From contig DATLZZ010000002.1 in assembly GCA_035573715.1 (NCBI GenBank), forward strand, positions 330,422 through 394,421: a stretch of DNA of 64,000 bases. The letters are read 5' to 3'. Source of the DNA: JACPRL01 sp035573715. Its GTDB lineage: Bacteria > Acidobacteriota > Terriglobia > Acidiferrales > 2-02-FULL-67-57. The stretch's first letter is position 1; every line of letters begins with the position of its first letter. The notes under the pieces were generated by a model. It was given only the letters and a program-made list of their open reading frames with translations, was not told the DNA's origin and searched no databases. A program made the translations under genes and the position numbers. Of the stretch, positions 34,116 through 42,994 are shown piece by piece.

Positions 34116-35546
34116 TCAGGCCTCTGCCATTACGGTGCGCCACTTCTCTTCCGGCGGCGCCGGGGTCGCCAGGCTGACGATCACCAAAGCCAGAACCGAG
34201 CAAACCAGCGCCGGCACCACGGCGTCCACTTCTTTGGTCAGGGCGACGAACGCGCTGCTGGATTCCATGCCCGCCACCAGGCTCCAGCCAATGCTGATGG
34301 CTGTGCCGACGACGATAGAGGCCAGGCCGCCCTGGGCGTTGGCCCTCTTCCAGAAGAACGCCGCCAGCACCACCGGCGTGATGCCGGCGCCGTAGACGGT
34401 GTAGGCGTAGAGCGCCATGCGCAGGATAGACTCGGTGTGCGCCGCCAGCACCACGGCCAGCACGCCGAGCGCAATCACGATGAGGCGTGAAAAGAGCAGA
34501 ATTTGCCGCTCGCTGGCCTGCGGGTTCACGAAACGGTGGTAGACGTCGTGGATCAGGTTGCTGGCCGGCGAAAACAGGTAATTGTTCCCGGTAGAAATCA
34601 CTTTGGCAAACACCCCGCCGAGCAGCAGGGCGCCCAGCAGCGCCGGCAAACCGTTGCGGGCCGCGTAGGGAATGATTTCGCGCGGCGTAGCGTCCTTGTA
34701 GATGGCGCTGCCCACCACCGCCAGCGCCACGATGACGGTTTCCAAAATCACCGTGCCGACAATCCAGCCCATCACCGAAAGTTTGGCGTCGCGCTCGCTG
34801 CGCGCGGAGAAAAACTTCTGATACATCGCCTGGTTGCCGACCAGCAGGAACATCGTCGGCAGCATGAAGTTGAGCACCTGATACCAGCGAAAAGGACCCA
34901 GCACGGTGAAGTGATTTTCCGGCAAGCTGGCGCGCACGCCCTCCCAGCCGCCGGCCGTGCCGATGAGCGCCGGGAGCGCCAGGCAGGCGGTGACCGTAAC
35001 CATCAGGCCGATGACGAAGTCCAGGTAGGCGACCGAAGCCATACCGGCCAAGGCGGTGAAGGTGATGACGAAGGCAGCGATGATGTACATCCCCATCTGC
35101 TTCTCGATGGCGTCGGGAAAAATCAGATGGAGAATGTCGCCGCCGGCGCGGAACTGGTAGCTGGTGATGCTGATGTAGGCAATAACGATGGCCAGCGTGC
35201 CGAACAGGCGCGCGAAGCGGTCGTAGCGGGCTTCGAGCAGGTCGGGCACCGTGTACTGGGCGAAGCGGCGGGCGCGCCCGGCGATCACAGCAATCACGAT
35301 GAGCCCGAACCACCCCCCGGCCGGCAGCCACAAGGAAGCGAACCCATTCTTGAAGGCGTTCTCGGCCCCGGCGAAGAGGCTGCCGGCGCCGATCCAACTC
35401 GAAAGCAGCGTGAAGACCAGGACCGGCCAGGTGAGCTTGCGCCCGGCCACCATGAAGTCGGCTTTGGTCTTGACCGTCAGGCTGCGGTAGAGGCTGACAC
35501 CCAGCAGTGTGGCCAGAATGGCAATGACGACGACGGCGTAGAGCAT
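34116..35546 (-). CDS. Sodium:solute symporter (SSS family)
   Basis: This is an inner-membrane transporter of the LeuT-fold SSS family (PutP/PanF-like), 476 aa, with about 12-13 helices. Recognisable parts are DFMVAGRKLTWPVLVFTLLSSWIGAGSLFAGAE (about 30-62, with the sodium-site region), YTVPDLLEARYD, and STGNNYLFSPASNLIHDVY (about 317-335). The substrate is not assignable; proline, pantothenate and sugar carriers all share this fold. It lies between DUF167 (29 bp) and an M24 peptidase (2 bp). Confidence 0.92.
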   Translation of the reverse strand: MLYAVVVIAILATLLGVSLYRSLTVKTKADFMVAGRKLTWPVLVFTLLSSWIGAGSLFAGAENAFKNGFASLWLPAGGWFGLIVIAVIAGRARRFAQYTVPDLLEARYDRFARLFGTLAIVIAYISITSYQFRAGGDILHLIFPDAIEKQMGMYIIAAFVITFTALAGMASVAYLDFVIGLMVTVTACLALPALIGTAGGWEGVRASLPENHFTVLGPFRWYQVLNFMLPTMFLLVGNQAMYQKFFSARSERDAKLSVMGWIVGTVILETVIVALAVVGSAIYKDATPREIIPYAARNGLPALLGALLLGGVFAKVISTGNNYLFSPASNLIHDVYHRFVNPQASERQILLFSRLIVIALGVLAVVLAAHTESILRMALYAYTVYGAGITPVVLAAFFWKRANAQGGLASIVVGTAISIGWSLVAGMESSSAFVALTKEVDAVVPALVCSVLALVIVSLATPAPPEEKWRTVMAEA

Positions 35547-35575
35547 TCCTCTCCGTTCGATTCACTCCACCGGAA

Positions 35576-35869
35576 TCACTCCGGAGCTTTCAGCCGGAGG
35601 CGTTCGGCGACGGTGGCAGAATCCAGCCCCGTCACTTCGACGAGCTTCAGCGGGGCGTGCTCGCCGGAAGCTATCCTAATGGAACTCTTCGGGAGGCGCA
35701 AATGGGCGGCGAGCAACTCGACCACGGCGGCGTTGGCCTTCCCTTCGACCGGCGGCGCGGTAACTTTGATCCGCAAGGTATCGCCCTGAAAGCCGAGCAC
35801 TTCGTTGCGCCGCGCCCGCGCCTGGACTTTAAGGCGCAGGCGAGCGGTGGGAACGGAAGCGCTCTTCAT
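35576..35869 (-). CDS. DUF167 (YggU-type) protein
   Basis: This is a small 97-aa cytoplasmic protein of the DUF167 family, whose biochemical role is unknown. The signature VKVTAPPVEGKANAAVVELLAAHL-like region is visible as IKVTAPPVEGKANAA (about 34-48), followed by GLDS near the C-terminus. Its ATG overlaps the yggS stop (ATGA). YggS and YggU are often neighbours in bacterial genomes, which supports both assignments. Confidence 0.9.
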   Translation of the reverse strand: MKSASVPTARLRLKVQARARRNEVLGFQGDTLRIKVTAPPVEGKANAAVVELLAAHLRLPKSSIRIASGEHAPLKLVEVTGLDSATVAERLRLKAPE

Positions 35870-36606
35870 CCGCGTTTATCTGCGTTCACCTGCGGTTTGA
35901 TGCCCTTCGCGGGGCGGGGGCCGAAGAGGGCGGTACCGAGGCGAATCTCCGTCGCGCCTTCTTCAATGGCGATTTCAAAATCATGGGACATTCCCATCGA
36001 GAGGCGCTGCATCCCGGCCCCGGGAAGGTTGCGGTGCTCGAGTTCTTCGGCTAACTCGCGCAGGCGGCGGAAGTGCGGCCGCACGCGCTCGGGGGGCTCG
36101 AGAAACGGCGGAATGGTCATCAAGCCCTCAATCGAGAGGCCGGGCAGTACCGCCATCTGCTCGGCCAGCGAAACCAGTTGCTCAGGGTCGATACCGTGCT
36201 TGCTGGGCTCGTTGCCCAGATGAACTTGGAGTAACACAGGAATCTTCCTGCCGGCGCTAGCGCCGCTCAGCTTCCGGGCCAGATGGAGCGAATCCACCGA
36301 GTCAATGCAGTTGAAAAGCTGCGCGGCGCGGGCGGCCTTGTTGGACTGTAAGTGCCCTACCATGTGCCAGATAGCGGAGGGCAGAACCAGGAAACGGTGC
36401 TTCTCCTCGAACTCCTGGACGCGGTTTTCGCCAAAGTGGCGCAGGCCAGCGCGGTAGGCCTCCGCAATGCGCTCCACGGGAACCTGCTTGGTCACGCCGA
36501 CCAGAGTGACTTCATCGCGGCGCCCGGCCCGCCGCAACGCCGCCGCCATCCGTTCCTGAACGGCCGCAAGGTTCTCGGCGATGGACAGCGTGGCGCGCTC
36601 TGGCAT
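35866..36606 (-). CDS. yggS: PLP homeostasis protein, YggS/YlmE family
   Basis: This cytoplasmic PLP-binding protein keeps vitamin B6 and amino-acid pools balanced. It is a single alanine-racemase-like barrel without known catalysis. From ATG 36606 it is 246 aa; an ATG six codons upstream is possible, but a TATAAC -10 element on the minus strand (36635-36630) would place the RNA start close to it. PLP lysine is K40 in VGVTKQVP. FGENRVQEF, WHMVGHLQSNK and LSMGMSHDFEIAIEEGATEIRLG are canonical. It is first in the minus-strand string of eight genes and diverges from tmk. Confidence 0.94.
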   Translation of the reverse strand: MPERATLSIAENLAAVQERMAAALRRAGRRDEVTLVGVTKQVPVERIAEAYRAGLRHFGENRVQEFEEKHRFLVLPSAIWHMVGHLQSNKAARAAQLFNCIDSVDSLHLARKLSGASAGRKIPVLLQVHLGNEPSKHGIDPEQLVSLAEQMAVLPGLSIEGLMTIPPFLEPPERVRPHFRRLRELAEELEHRNLPGAGMQRLSMGMSHDFEIAIEEGATEIRLGTALFGPRPAKGIKPQVNADKRG

Positions 36607-36678
36607 CAGGCCCGATTGTAGCATCCTGTGTTATAGTTGCGTTTGCCGGACGTTTCAGTTGCTATCCAACAATTCTCT

Positions 36679-37353
36679 ATGGCCCGACGAAGCGCGCGCG
36701 GTCTCTTCCTGACCTTCGAAGGCATTGACGGCTGCGGCAAGTCGACGCAGCTCAATCTGCTCTCCGACTACCTTGGCCGGCTGGGACTTCCCTACCTGGT
36801 GACGCGCGAGCCGGGCGGGACGGAGATCGGCGAGCAAATCCGCAAGATTCTCCTCCGGCGCGCCAGCGCCGGGATGGACGCGCGCAACGAGCTGCTGCTC
36901 TACTTTGCCTCGCGGGCTCAGAACGTGGCGCAGGTGATTCGGCCCGCGTTGGACGATGGGCACATCGTGCTTTGCGACCGCTTCACCGATTCCACTCTCG
37001 CCTTCCAGGGGTACGGCCGCGGGCTCGACCTCCGCTTCATCCGCCAGCTGCACAGGTTTGCCTGCCAGGGCGTGAACCCCGACCTGACGTTCGTTCTGGA
37101 CATCAGTCCGGAAACCAGCCTGGCGCGCGCCAAGGAGCGCAACGTCTCGGCCAGGCGCGACGAGGGCCGGTTCGAGGAAGAGGCGCTGTCGTTCCACCGA
37201 CGCGTGCGGCGCGGCTATCGGGCGCTGGCGCGGCAGGAGCCGCGGCGGGTGAAGCTGCTTGATGGCGAGCAGAGCATTGAGGCCATCCACCAGCGGGTGG
37301 TGGCCCTGGCTCGGCCGCTGCTGGCGCGGATGCGTCGCCAGGAGGGCCGATGA
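36679..37353 (+). CDS. tmk: Thymidylate kinase
   Basis: Tmk phosphorylates dTMP to dTDP. From ATG 36679 it is 224 aa. The P-loop is EGIDGCGKS (14-22), the DR motif appears as CDRFTDS (about 107-113), and the LID region RRDEGRFE has arginines of the E. coli-like arrangement. A TTG-initiated longer form is possible but adds no conserved sequence. A TATAGT element at 36632-36637 could be the -10 box. The stop overlaps holB (ATGA); tmk-holB is a common pair. Confidence 0.96.
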   Translation: MARRSARGLFLTFEGIDGCGKSTQLNLLSDYLGRLGLPYLVTREPGGTEIGEQIRKILLRRASAGMDARNELLLYFASRAQNVAQVIRPALDDGHIVLCDRFTDSTLAFQGYGRGLDLRFIRQLHRFACQGVNPDLTFVLDISPETSLARAKERNVSARRDEGRFEEEALSFHRRVRRGYRALARQEPRRVKLLDGEQSIEAIHQRVVALARPLLARMRRQEGR

Positions 37354-38468
37354 CGTTCAAAGAGTTCTTGGGCAATGCGCGGGCGGTCGACTCGCTGCGG
37401 CGGCTGCTGGCGGCCGAGCGGCTGCCACAGGCGTTGCTGCTGGCCGGGCCCCGCGGCGTGGGCAAATTCACGCTGGCGACGCTCCTGGCGCGCGCCGCCA
37501 ACTGCGCCCAGGCGCCAGGGGAGATTTGCGGCCGCTGCCAGAGCTGCCGGGCGATGGCAGCGCTGGATGACTTGCCCGCCCTGGTCGAGGCGGCGCGGCG
37601 CGAGCGCGGCAGCGCCAGCCCGGAGGACGTCCCGCTCATTCTGCGGCCGCACGCCTGCGCAACCGTCCTCGTTCCGGACGCTGATTACATCCGCGTCTCG
37701 CAGATGCGCTACGTGGTGCGCGAGGCCTACGCCCTGCCCACGGCCGGTCGGCGCAACTTTTTCATCTTTGACCAGGCCGAGCGGCTCCGGCATGACTTCG
37801 CCGACGCGCTGCTGAAAGTCCTGGAGGAGCCTCCAGCGCAGACGACGCTCATCCTGGTGACCGACGCCCCCTTCGAGTTGCGCGCCACCATCCGCTCCCG
37901 GTGCGTTCCGGTGTGGTTTGCTCCCCTGGAGCGTGATGAAATCGCCTCCTATCTTGCCGAGCACCGCCCGGAGCTCAAAAAAGCCGACCGGGATCTGGCC
38001 GCTTCGGCCGCGGCGGGGAGCCTGGGCACGGCGTTGACGCTGGATATCGCCCGCTACCGCGAATTGCGCGCCCGCGCGCTGGAAGTTCTTCGCTCGGCGC
38101 TAACTTCCGAGGCTTCCCCGCAACACCTTTTTGAGGCCACGGCGGCTCTGGCGGGCAAAGCCGCCCGCCGGGAGGAATCCGACCCCGAAAGCGAGGGCCG
38201 AAAAAATTTTGAGTTTTCACTTGACATCCTGTATGGTCTTCTGACAGATAGTGTTTATCTGAAGGTTGACGTCCCCGACGCTGGACTCCGCCACCCGGAC
38301 CTCCGCGCGGAACTTCGCCCTCTCAGCCAGAAAGTAACCTGGTCGGGGCTGAGTCAAGCTGTGGAGAGGCTGGACAGGATCTGGAAGCGGCAGCGTCGGA
38401 ACATCAACAGACAACTGGCGCTGGACGCTTGGGCGGTGGCCGCCACAGTTCCGGTGTCAGACCGGTGA
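37350..38468 (+). CDS. holB: DNA polymerase III subunit delta-prime
   Basis: This is a clamp-loader AAA+ subunit. The product is 372 aa. The P-loop-like GPRGVGKFT (33-41) has Phe in place of the usual Ser/Thr pair's first residue. The zinc-binding cysteines are C-x7-C-x2-C-x2-C at about 51-64. The SRC motif is in IRSRCVPVWF. The EEPPAQTTLILVTD block identifies the clamp-loader family. It is coupled to tmk by 4 bp. Around 38205-38270 the base composition is more A/T-rich than elsewhere but the frame continues to a normal C-terminal domain. Confidence 0.93.
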   Translation: MTFKEFLGNARAVDSLRRLLAAERLPQALLLAGPRGVGKFTLATLLARAANCAQAPGEICGRCQSCRAMAALDDLPALVEAARRERGSASPEDVPLILRPHACATVLVPDADYIRVSQMRYVVREAYALPTAGRRNFFIFDQAERLRHDFADALLKVLEEPPAQTTLILVTDAPFELRATIRSRCVPVWFAPLERDEIASYLAEHRPELKKADRDLAASAAAGSLGTALTLDIARYRELRARALEVLRSALTSEASPQHLFEATAALAGKAARREESDPESEGRKNFEFSLDILYGLLTDSVYLKVDVPDAGLRHPDLRAELRPLSQKVTWSGLSQAVERLDRIWKRQRRNINRQLALDAWAVAATVPVSDR

Positions 38469-38570
38469 AACGTATAGCCGGGTTGGTGCATCCTAAGGAG
38501 CAGGACAGGAAGGTTGAACCTGCCCGTGAGTTATCCCTTCGGGGAAGAACGTCGTACTGAGGTGACTGCC

Positions 38571-38939
38571 GTGAACCGCAGACTTATTCGCCCGAGCCTG
38601 GCCGAAGTAAAAGAGCAACTCACCCCGCCGCCACCGCGGCGCAAACCGGTGCCGCCCGAGCAGACGCACGCCGAGGAGTATTACTACGTCAAGCAGATGC
38701 AGGCGCGCACGCCGGTGGTGGTGGTGCTGACCGATGGTGAGCTGATTCGTGGCACGGTTGAGTGGTACGACCGCGACTGTATCAAGATTACCCGCAGCGG
38801 CGTGCCCAACCTGCTGCTCTACAAGTCGGCGATCAAGTACATCTACAAGGACGAGTCCGCCAACGGCGGCAACGGCCAACCGGCCCGCGAGCCGGCGTTG
38901 GCGCATGTTCCGGACGACAACGGCGGGCAGAACTTCTAG
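38571..38939 (+). CDS. hfq: Hfq-like RNA chaperone with N-terminal extension
   Basis: This is a probable Sm-fold RNA-binding protein. The start is GTG 38571, preceded by GAGGTGA at ideal spacing; an upstream TTG (38514) lacks a site. The product is 122 aa. Residues 1-36 form an extension (NRRLIRPSLAEVKEQL then a Pro-rich linker). The Sm1 region is TPVVVVLTDGELIRGTVEWYD (about 47-67), and Sm2 is NLLLYKSAIKYIY (80-92). The usual Sm2 YKHA motif of Hfq reads YKSA here, so the histidine that contacts uridines is Ser. A Gly/Asn-rich C-terminal tail follows. It lies about 100 bp after holB and ends 6 bp from the convergent SDR gene. The family is likely; RNA-binding behaviour is inferred. Confidence 0.8.
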   Translation: MNRRLIRPSLAEVKEQLTPPPPRRKPVPPEQTHAEEYYYVKQMQARTPVVVVLTDGELIRGTVEWYDRDCIKITRSGVPNLLLYKSAIKYIYKDESANGGNGQPAREPALAHVPDDNGGQNF

Positions 38940-38945
38940 CCGACG

Positions 38946-39707
38946 CTAGCCGGCGGTGAAGCCGCCGTCGAGCGGGAGCAACGCGCCGGTCATCCAACTC
39001 GAGTCGTCGCTGGCCAGGAACACAGCGAGCCGGCCCACATCTTCCGGTTTCCCGATCCGCCCCAAAGGAATCCCTGCAATCCGCCGGGCGAGCTCGCCCG
39101 TGGGATCGGAAGCCTGCGCTAGAGCGTTCTGCAAGAGGGGCGTATCCACCAAGCCCGGACAGATGCAGTTGACGCGGATGTTTTCCGCGGCGTGGTCGAG
39201 CGCCATGGCCTTGGTTAGCAGCGCTATCGCGCCCTTCGTGGCGGTGTAGGCGGCGCGCCGCTTCATCCCCACCAGCGAAAGAATCGAACCGATGTTGATC
39301 ACGGAGCCGCCGCCCGATTGGCGCAGCGCGGGCACGGCGGCCTTCGAGACCAGAAACGTCCCCTTGAGGTTCACCGCCAGCAAGTGGTCCAACTCTTCCT
39401 CGCTGGTTTCTTCCACTGAACCCGCCATCCAGGCGCCGGCGTTGTTGACGACGACGTGCAAGCCGCCGAATTCGTCGAGCGCGCGGTGGACGAGCGCCTC
39501 AACATGGGCTACGCGCGTGATATCGCATTCCTGGGCCTGCGCTTTGCCCTTGCGGGCGCGGAGGGCTTCCGCCGCCTGCTCCAGCAACTGGCGACGCCGC
39601 CCCGCAAGAACAACGGCCGCGCCTTCGGCGGCCAGCGCTTCGGCGCAGGCGCGCCCGATGCCGGTTCCGGCGCCGGTGACGATGGCAACTTTGCCCTGAA
39701 GCTTCAC
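38946..39707 (-). CDS. Short-chain dehydrogenase/reductase (FabG-like)
   Basis: This is a classical SDR oxidoreductase of 253 aa. The dinucleotide motif is TGAGTGIG (11-18), and R37-R39 after the second strand suggests NADP(H). NNAG is at 88-91 and the catalytic set is S141, Y154, K158 (YTATK). PGLVDTPLL and the C-terminal GALLPLDGGFTAG are typical of FabG/glucose dehydrogenase-like members. The substrate is not assignable. It overlaps the bshA stop by 4 bp (ATGA), so it is co-translated with a bacillithiol gene; no role in thiol synthesis is known for SDRs. Confidence 0.92.
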   Translation of the reverse strand: MKLQGKVAIVTGAGTGIGRACAEALAAEGAAVVLAGRRRQLLEQAAEALRARKGKAQAQECDITRVAHVEALVHRALDEFGGLHVVVNNAGAWMAGSVEETSEEELDHLLAVNLKGTFLVSKAAVPALRQSGGGSVINIGSILSLVGMKRRAAYTATKGAIALLTKAMALDHAAENIRVNCICPGLVDTPLLQNALAQASDPTGELARRIAGIPLGRIGKPEDVGRLAVFLASDDSSWMTGALLPLDGGFTAG

Positions 39708-40849
39708 GCGGCGCTCCCCAGAATCGTTTCGTAGAAGGCGAGGTAGCGGGGCACGACCAGGGTCGAGCAGAAGCGCGCCTGGGCTTTGGCGCGGGCGGCG
39801 CGGCCGAGGGCGCGGGCGCGGGGCGGGTCGCGGAGCAGCTCGATGGCGGCGCGGGCCATGGACTCGACGTCCCGCGCCGGAAAGAGAAAGCCGTTCTGGC
39901 CGTCGTCAATCACCTCGCGGATGCCGCCGACGTCGCTGGCAATCACCGGCACCTCGCAGGCCATCGCTTCCAGCGCCGCCAGGCCGAACGATTCCATGTC
40001 GCTCGGCAGCAGAAACAAATCGCACACGCCCAGCTTCTCGTAGACCGCGTCCTGCTTGCCGAGGAACTGCACCGAGTCGCTGATTCCCTTCTCCCGCACC
40101 AGGTATTCGGCGTTGCCGCGCTCGGGGCCGTCGCCGATGAGCAGCAGCCGCGCCGGCAGGGCAGCGCGAATACGCGCGAAAATCTCAATCACGTCGGGAA
40201 GGCGCTTGACCGGGCGAAAATTCGAGAGGTGAGCGACGAGGAACTCGCCCTCGGCCGCGAACTGGCGCCGCTGCTCGGGGTCCTCCAGGCGCCGGTAGCG
40301 GTCGCAGTTCACAAAGTTGGGGATGACTTCAATCGGCCTCTGCACCTTGAACTCGCGGCGCGTCACCTCCAGCAGGTTCTTCGAGACCGCGGTGACGCCG
40401 TTCGACTGCTCAATCGCAAAGCGGGTAATCGGCAGGAAGGAGCGATCCAAGCCCACCAGCGTCACGTCGGTTCCGTGCAGCGTGGTGACGAACGGCAGGT
40501 GGCGCGGGGCCAGCATGGCCTGCGCCAGGTAGGCGCTGACCGAGTGGGGGATGGCGTAGTGGACGTGGAGCAGGTCGAGCTTGTAGTGCTCGGCCACCTC
40601 CACCATCTTGGTGGCCAGCGCCAGGTCGTAGGGCGGGTAGTCAAAGAGCGGGTAGTTCATCACCTCGACTTCGTGGTAGCAGATGCGCCGCGCCAGCTCC
40701 GGCTGGTGGTTCAGCTCCACCAGGCGAATCGGCGGGGCGTAGGTGACGAAGTGAATCTCGTGGCCGCGCGCCGCCAGTTCCATTCCCAGCTCGGTGGCCA
40801 CCACGCCGCTGCCGCCATAGGTCGGATAGCAAGTGATGCCGATGCGCAT
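39704..40849 (-). CDS. bshA: N-acetyl-alpha-D-glucosaminyl L-malate synthase BshA
   Basis: This GT4 glycosyltransferase carries out the first step of bacillithiol synthesis, joining UDP-GlcNAc and L-malate. The product is 381 aa, starting MRIGITCYPTYGGSGVVATELG, a hallmark of BshA. Other specific blocks are HVHYAIPHSVSAYLA and TTLHGTDVTLVG (about 95-130), HLSNFRPVKR, and the C-terminal nucleotide-sugar region LFLLPSDMESFGLAALEAMACEVPVIASDVGG. The bshB deacetylase and bshC ligase are not in the window. A bacillithiol-type thiol is therefore expected in this organism, which fits Acidobacteriota, Firmicutes or Deinococcota. Confidence 0.95.
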   Translation of the reverse strand: MRIGITCYPTYGGSGVVATELGMELAARGHEIHFVTYAPPIRLVELNHQPELARRICYHEVEVMNYPLFDYPPYDLALATKMVEVAEHYKLDLLHVHYAIPHSVSAYLAQAMLAPRHLPFVTTLHGTDVTLVGLDRSFLPITRFAIEQSNGVTAVSKNLLEVTRREFKVQRPIEVIPNFVNCDRYRRLEDPEQRRQFAAEGEFLVAHLSNFRPVKRLPDVIEIFARIRAALPARLLLIGDGPERGNAEYLVREKGISDSVQFLGKQDAVYEKLGVCDLFLLPSDMESFGLAALEAMACEVPVIASDVGGIREVIDDGQNGFLFPARDVESMARAAIELLRDPPRARALGRAARAKAQARFCSTLVVPRYLAFYETILGSAA

Positions 40850-40945
40850 GGGTCGTCCACCCTATCAGATGCCCCCCAGCGCCACAAGACGCGGCGGCTC
40901 GCTTTACAACGCGCGACGCCTGGGCTACCGTAACCGCAGAGGCGC

Positions 40946-42241
40946 ATGGGAACCGAACTTCCATTGCGGGATATAGTTTTCACGCTGCTGTTCCGAGTCG
41001 GGGTGGTCTCGGCGATGGCGGCGGTGATGACGCGTTCCACGCTTTTCCAGCGCTCGCTGCTGCGCGAAGAGCGCAGCCTCGACCAGCGCCTGCGTTTCGT
41101 TCTGTTTTACGGCCCGCTGGTCAGCGTGGGCGTCCTGACGCGGGTGCTGCTGCGCTACCAGGCCACCGACGTCAGCCTGGAAGGGGCGCTGGTGGCCGGG
41201 CTGGTCTTCGGCCGCACCGCGGGAATGATGGTCGGGATTCTGGCCGCGCTGCCGTCGTTCTTCAACAACGAGCTGCTCTCGCTTCCCTTTGCGACCCTGT
41301 GCGGCGCCGCCGGGGGACTGCTGCGCGAGGTCACGGCCAACAAGGAGCACATCTGGAGCTTCGGCCCCTCGGCGCCGCTGAGCATCCCGCGCTGGCTGCT
41401 CCAGCTTCTGCGTGGCCAGCCCACCTGGCAACTGCTGCCGCTGATGCTCTGCATCGGCCTGGAGTCGCTGCGCATCTTCCTCGGCCACGCCTTCCCCGGG
41501 GCGCTCTACTTCGTCCGCACCCAACCCGGCTGGCCGCAACTGCTGCCGATCCTGGGCACCACCTCCGGCGTGGCGCTCACGCTGATGATCTGGAACAGCT
41601 CGCGCATCCGCCTCAAGCTCCAGGAGCAGGAAGCCTCGCTGCTGGCGGCGCGCATGGCGGCTCTGACCAGCCAGATCAATCCGCACTTCCTCTTCAATAC
41701 GCTCAATACCATCGGCTCGCTGACGCGGTTCGACCCGGAAGGCGCGCGCGAGCTGCTGGTCAAGCTCTCCAACATTCTCCGCCGGCTGCTGCGCAAGCAC
41801 GAAAACTTCGTTCCGCTGCGCGACGAGCTGACCTTCATTGACGACTACCTCGACATCGAAATGCGCCGGTTCGGGCCCGAAAAGCTGCGCTTCCAGAAAG
41901 AAGTCGAGGAGAGCACGCTCGACGCCATGGTGCCCAGCATGCTGCTCCAGCCGATGATTGAGAACTCCATCCGCCACGGCCTGGCCCCGCGCCTGGAGGG
42001 CGGCGAAATCCGCCTGCGCACCGAGCGGGTCAACGGCCGGGTGGTAATTCACCTCGAAGACAACGGCCTGGGCATCCCCAGCGAACGCATCCCGGAGGTG
42101 TATTCGAGCGGCATCGGCCTGAGCAATGTTAACGAGCGCCTGAAGGTGCTCTACGGCGCCGATTACCTGCTGAAGATTGAAAGCGAAGAAGGCCGCGGCA
42201 CCCGCATCCGCATCGAAATCCCCGAGCTCTTCGGCGTCTAG
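40946..42241 (+). CDS. LytS-type membrane sensor histidine kinase (orphan)
   Basis: This histidine kinase of the HisKA_5/LytS-YehU class has 431 aa. The N-terminal half is a 5TM-5TMR_LYT-like membrane domain (helices at about 8-26, 48-66, 80-100, 108-122, 150-170 and 185-205). The kinase half carries phosphoacceptor H247 in INPHFLFNTLNTI, then LQPMIENSIRHGL and the ATP-binding EDNGLGIP and GIGLSNVNERL. Kinases of this class pair with LytTR response regulators, but no regulator gene lies on either side here. Its signal is unknown; relatives sense membrane potential, pyruvate or murein state. Confidence 0.92.
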   Translation: MGTELPLRDIVFTLLFRVGVVSAMAAVMTRSTLFQRSLLREERSLDQRLRFVLFYGPLVSVGVLTRVLLRYQATDVSLEGALVAGLVFGRTAGMMVGILAALPSFFNNELLSLPFATLCGAAGGLLREVTANKEHIWSFGPSAPLSIPRWLLQLLRGQPTWQLLPLMLCIGLESLRIFLGHAFPGALYFVRTQPGWPQLLPILGTTSGVALTLMIWNSSRIRLKLQEQEASLLAARMAALTSQINPHFLFNTLNTIGSLTRFDPEGARELLVKLSNILRRLLRKHENFVPLRDELTFIDDYLDIEMRRFGPEKLRFQKEVEESTLDAMVPSMLLQPMIENSIRHGLAPRLEGGEIRLRTERVNGRVVIHLEDNGLGIPSERIPEVYSSGIGLSNVNERLKVLYGADYLLKIESEEGRGTRIRIEIPELFGV

Positions 42242-42352
42242 GCCGGGAGGCGTTTGGCTGGGAAGGGACGGGCTTGAGTTCGTCCGCACTCGCGCCAGCC
42301 ATAGAACCGGCTTCAGCCAGAGGGATGAAAATCCTTTGGGTGTGGCGTCAGC

Positions 42353-42994
42353 CTAGACGGTAAGCAGGTGGCCGAGTTTTTCCCGTTTCGTGCGGAGGTA
42401 GGCGCGATTGGTTTGCCCCGGCGCCGGCTGGCAGGGGAGGCGAGCGGCCACCGAGATGCCGTTGAGTTCGAGCGCGGCGACCTTGTCGGGATTGTTCGAG
42501 AGCAGCCGCACGCGGCGAACGTTGAGGGCGCGCAGCGCCTCGGCGGCGATTTCGTAGCTGCGCCGGTCGGCGGGCAGCCCCAGGCGGCGGTTGGCTTCGA
42601 CGGTATCGAGCCCGCGGTCCTGCCACTGGTAGGCGCGCAGTTTGTTGATGAGGCCGATGCCGCGGCCTTCCTGGGGGTCGTAGAGCAAGATGCCGGCGCC
42701 TTCGCGGGCAATGCGCTTGAGAGCCAGCTCAAGCTGGGCGCGGCAGTCGCAGCGCACCGAACCGAAAACGTCCCCCGTCAGGCATTGAGAGTGGAGGCGG
42801 ACCAGCGGCGCCTGGCGACGGCGCAGGTTGCCGCGCACCAGAGCAACGATCCACTCCCCCCGCTTGTTCTCGAAGCCCACGACGCGAAACCGCCCGTAGC
42901 GCGTGGGCAGGCGCGCTTCCGCTGCTTTGCGCAGCCTGTTCGAATTGGGCTTTCGATTCACGCACCCATTATAGCCGTTTCCTTTACGACCCAC
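42353..42994 (-). CDS. ribA: GTP cyclohydrolase II
   Basis: RibA converts GTP to 2,5-diamino-6-ribosylamino-pyrimidinone phosphate, the first step of riboflavin synthesis. The product is 213 aa. Zinc cysteines are C71, C82 and C84 in CLTGDVFGSVRCDC. The DPQEGRGIGLINKLRAY block and the RRSYE region complete the active site. It is a stand-alone RibA, not fused to RibB. An in-frame GTG at codon 12 (VNRKPN) could be the true start. No FMN riboswitch is visible upstream, and repeats begin just behind the 5' end. Confidence 0.94.
   Translation of the reverse strand: MGRKGNGYNGCVNRKPNSNRLRKAAEARLPTRYGRFRVVGFENKRGEWIVALVRGNLRRRQAPLVRLHSQCLTGDVFGSVRCDCRAQLELALKRIAREGAGILLYDPQEGRGIGLINKLRAYQWQDRGLDTVEANRRLGLPADRRSYEIAAEALRALNVRRVRLLSNNPDKVAALELNGISVAARLPCQPAPGQTNRAYLRTKREKLGHLLTV

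Noticed and set aside
34114..35565. Extension of the M24 peptidase to 876 aa
   Set aside because: The added region overlaps the symporter gene in another frame and shows no domain; ATG 34113 gives a normal M24 length.
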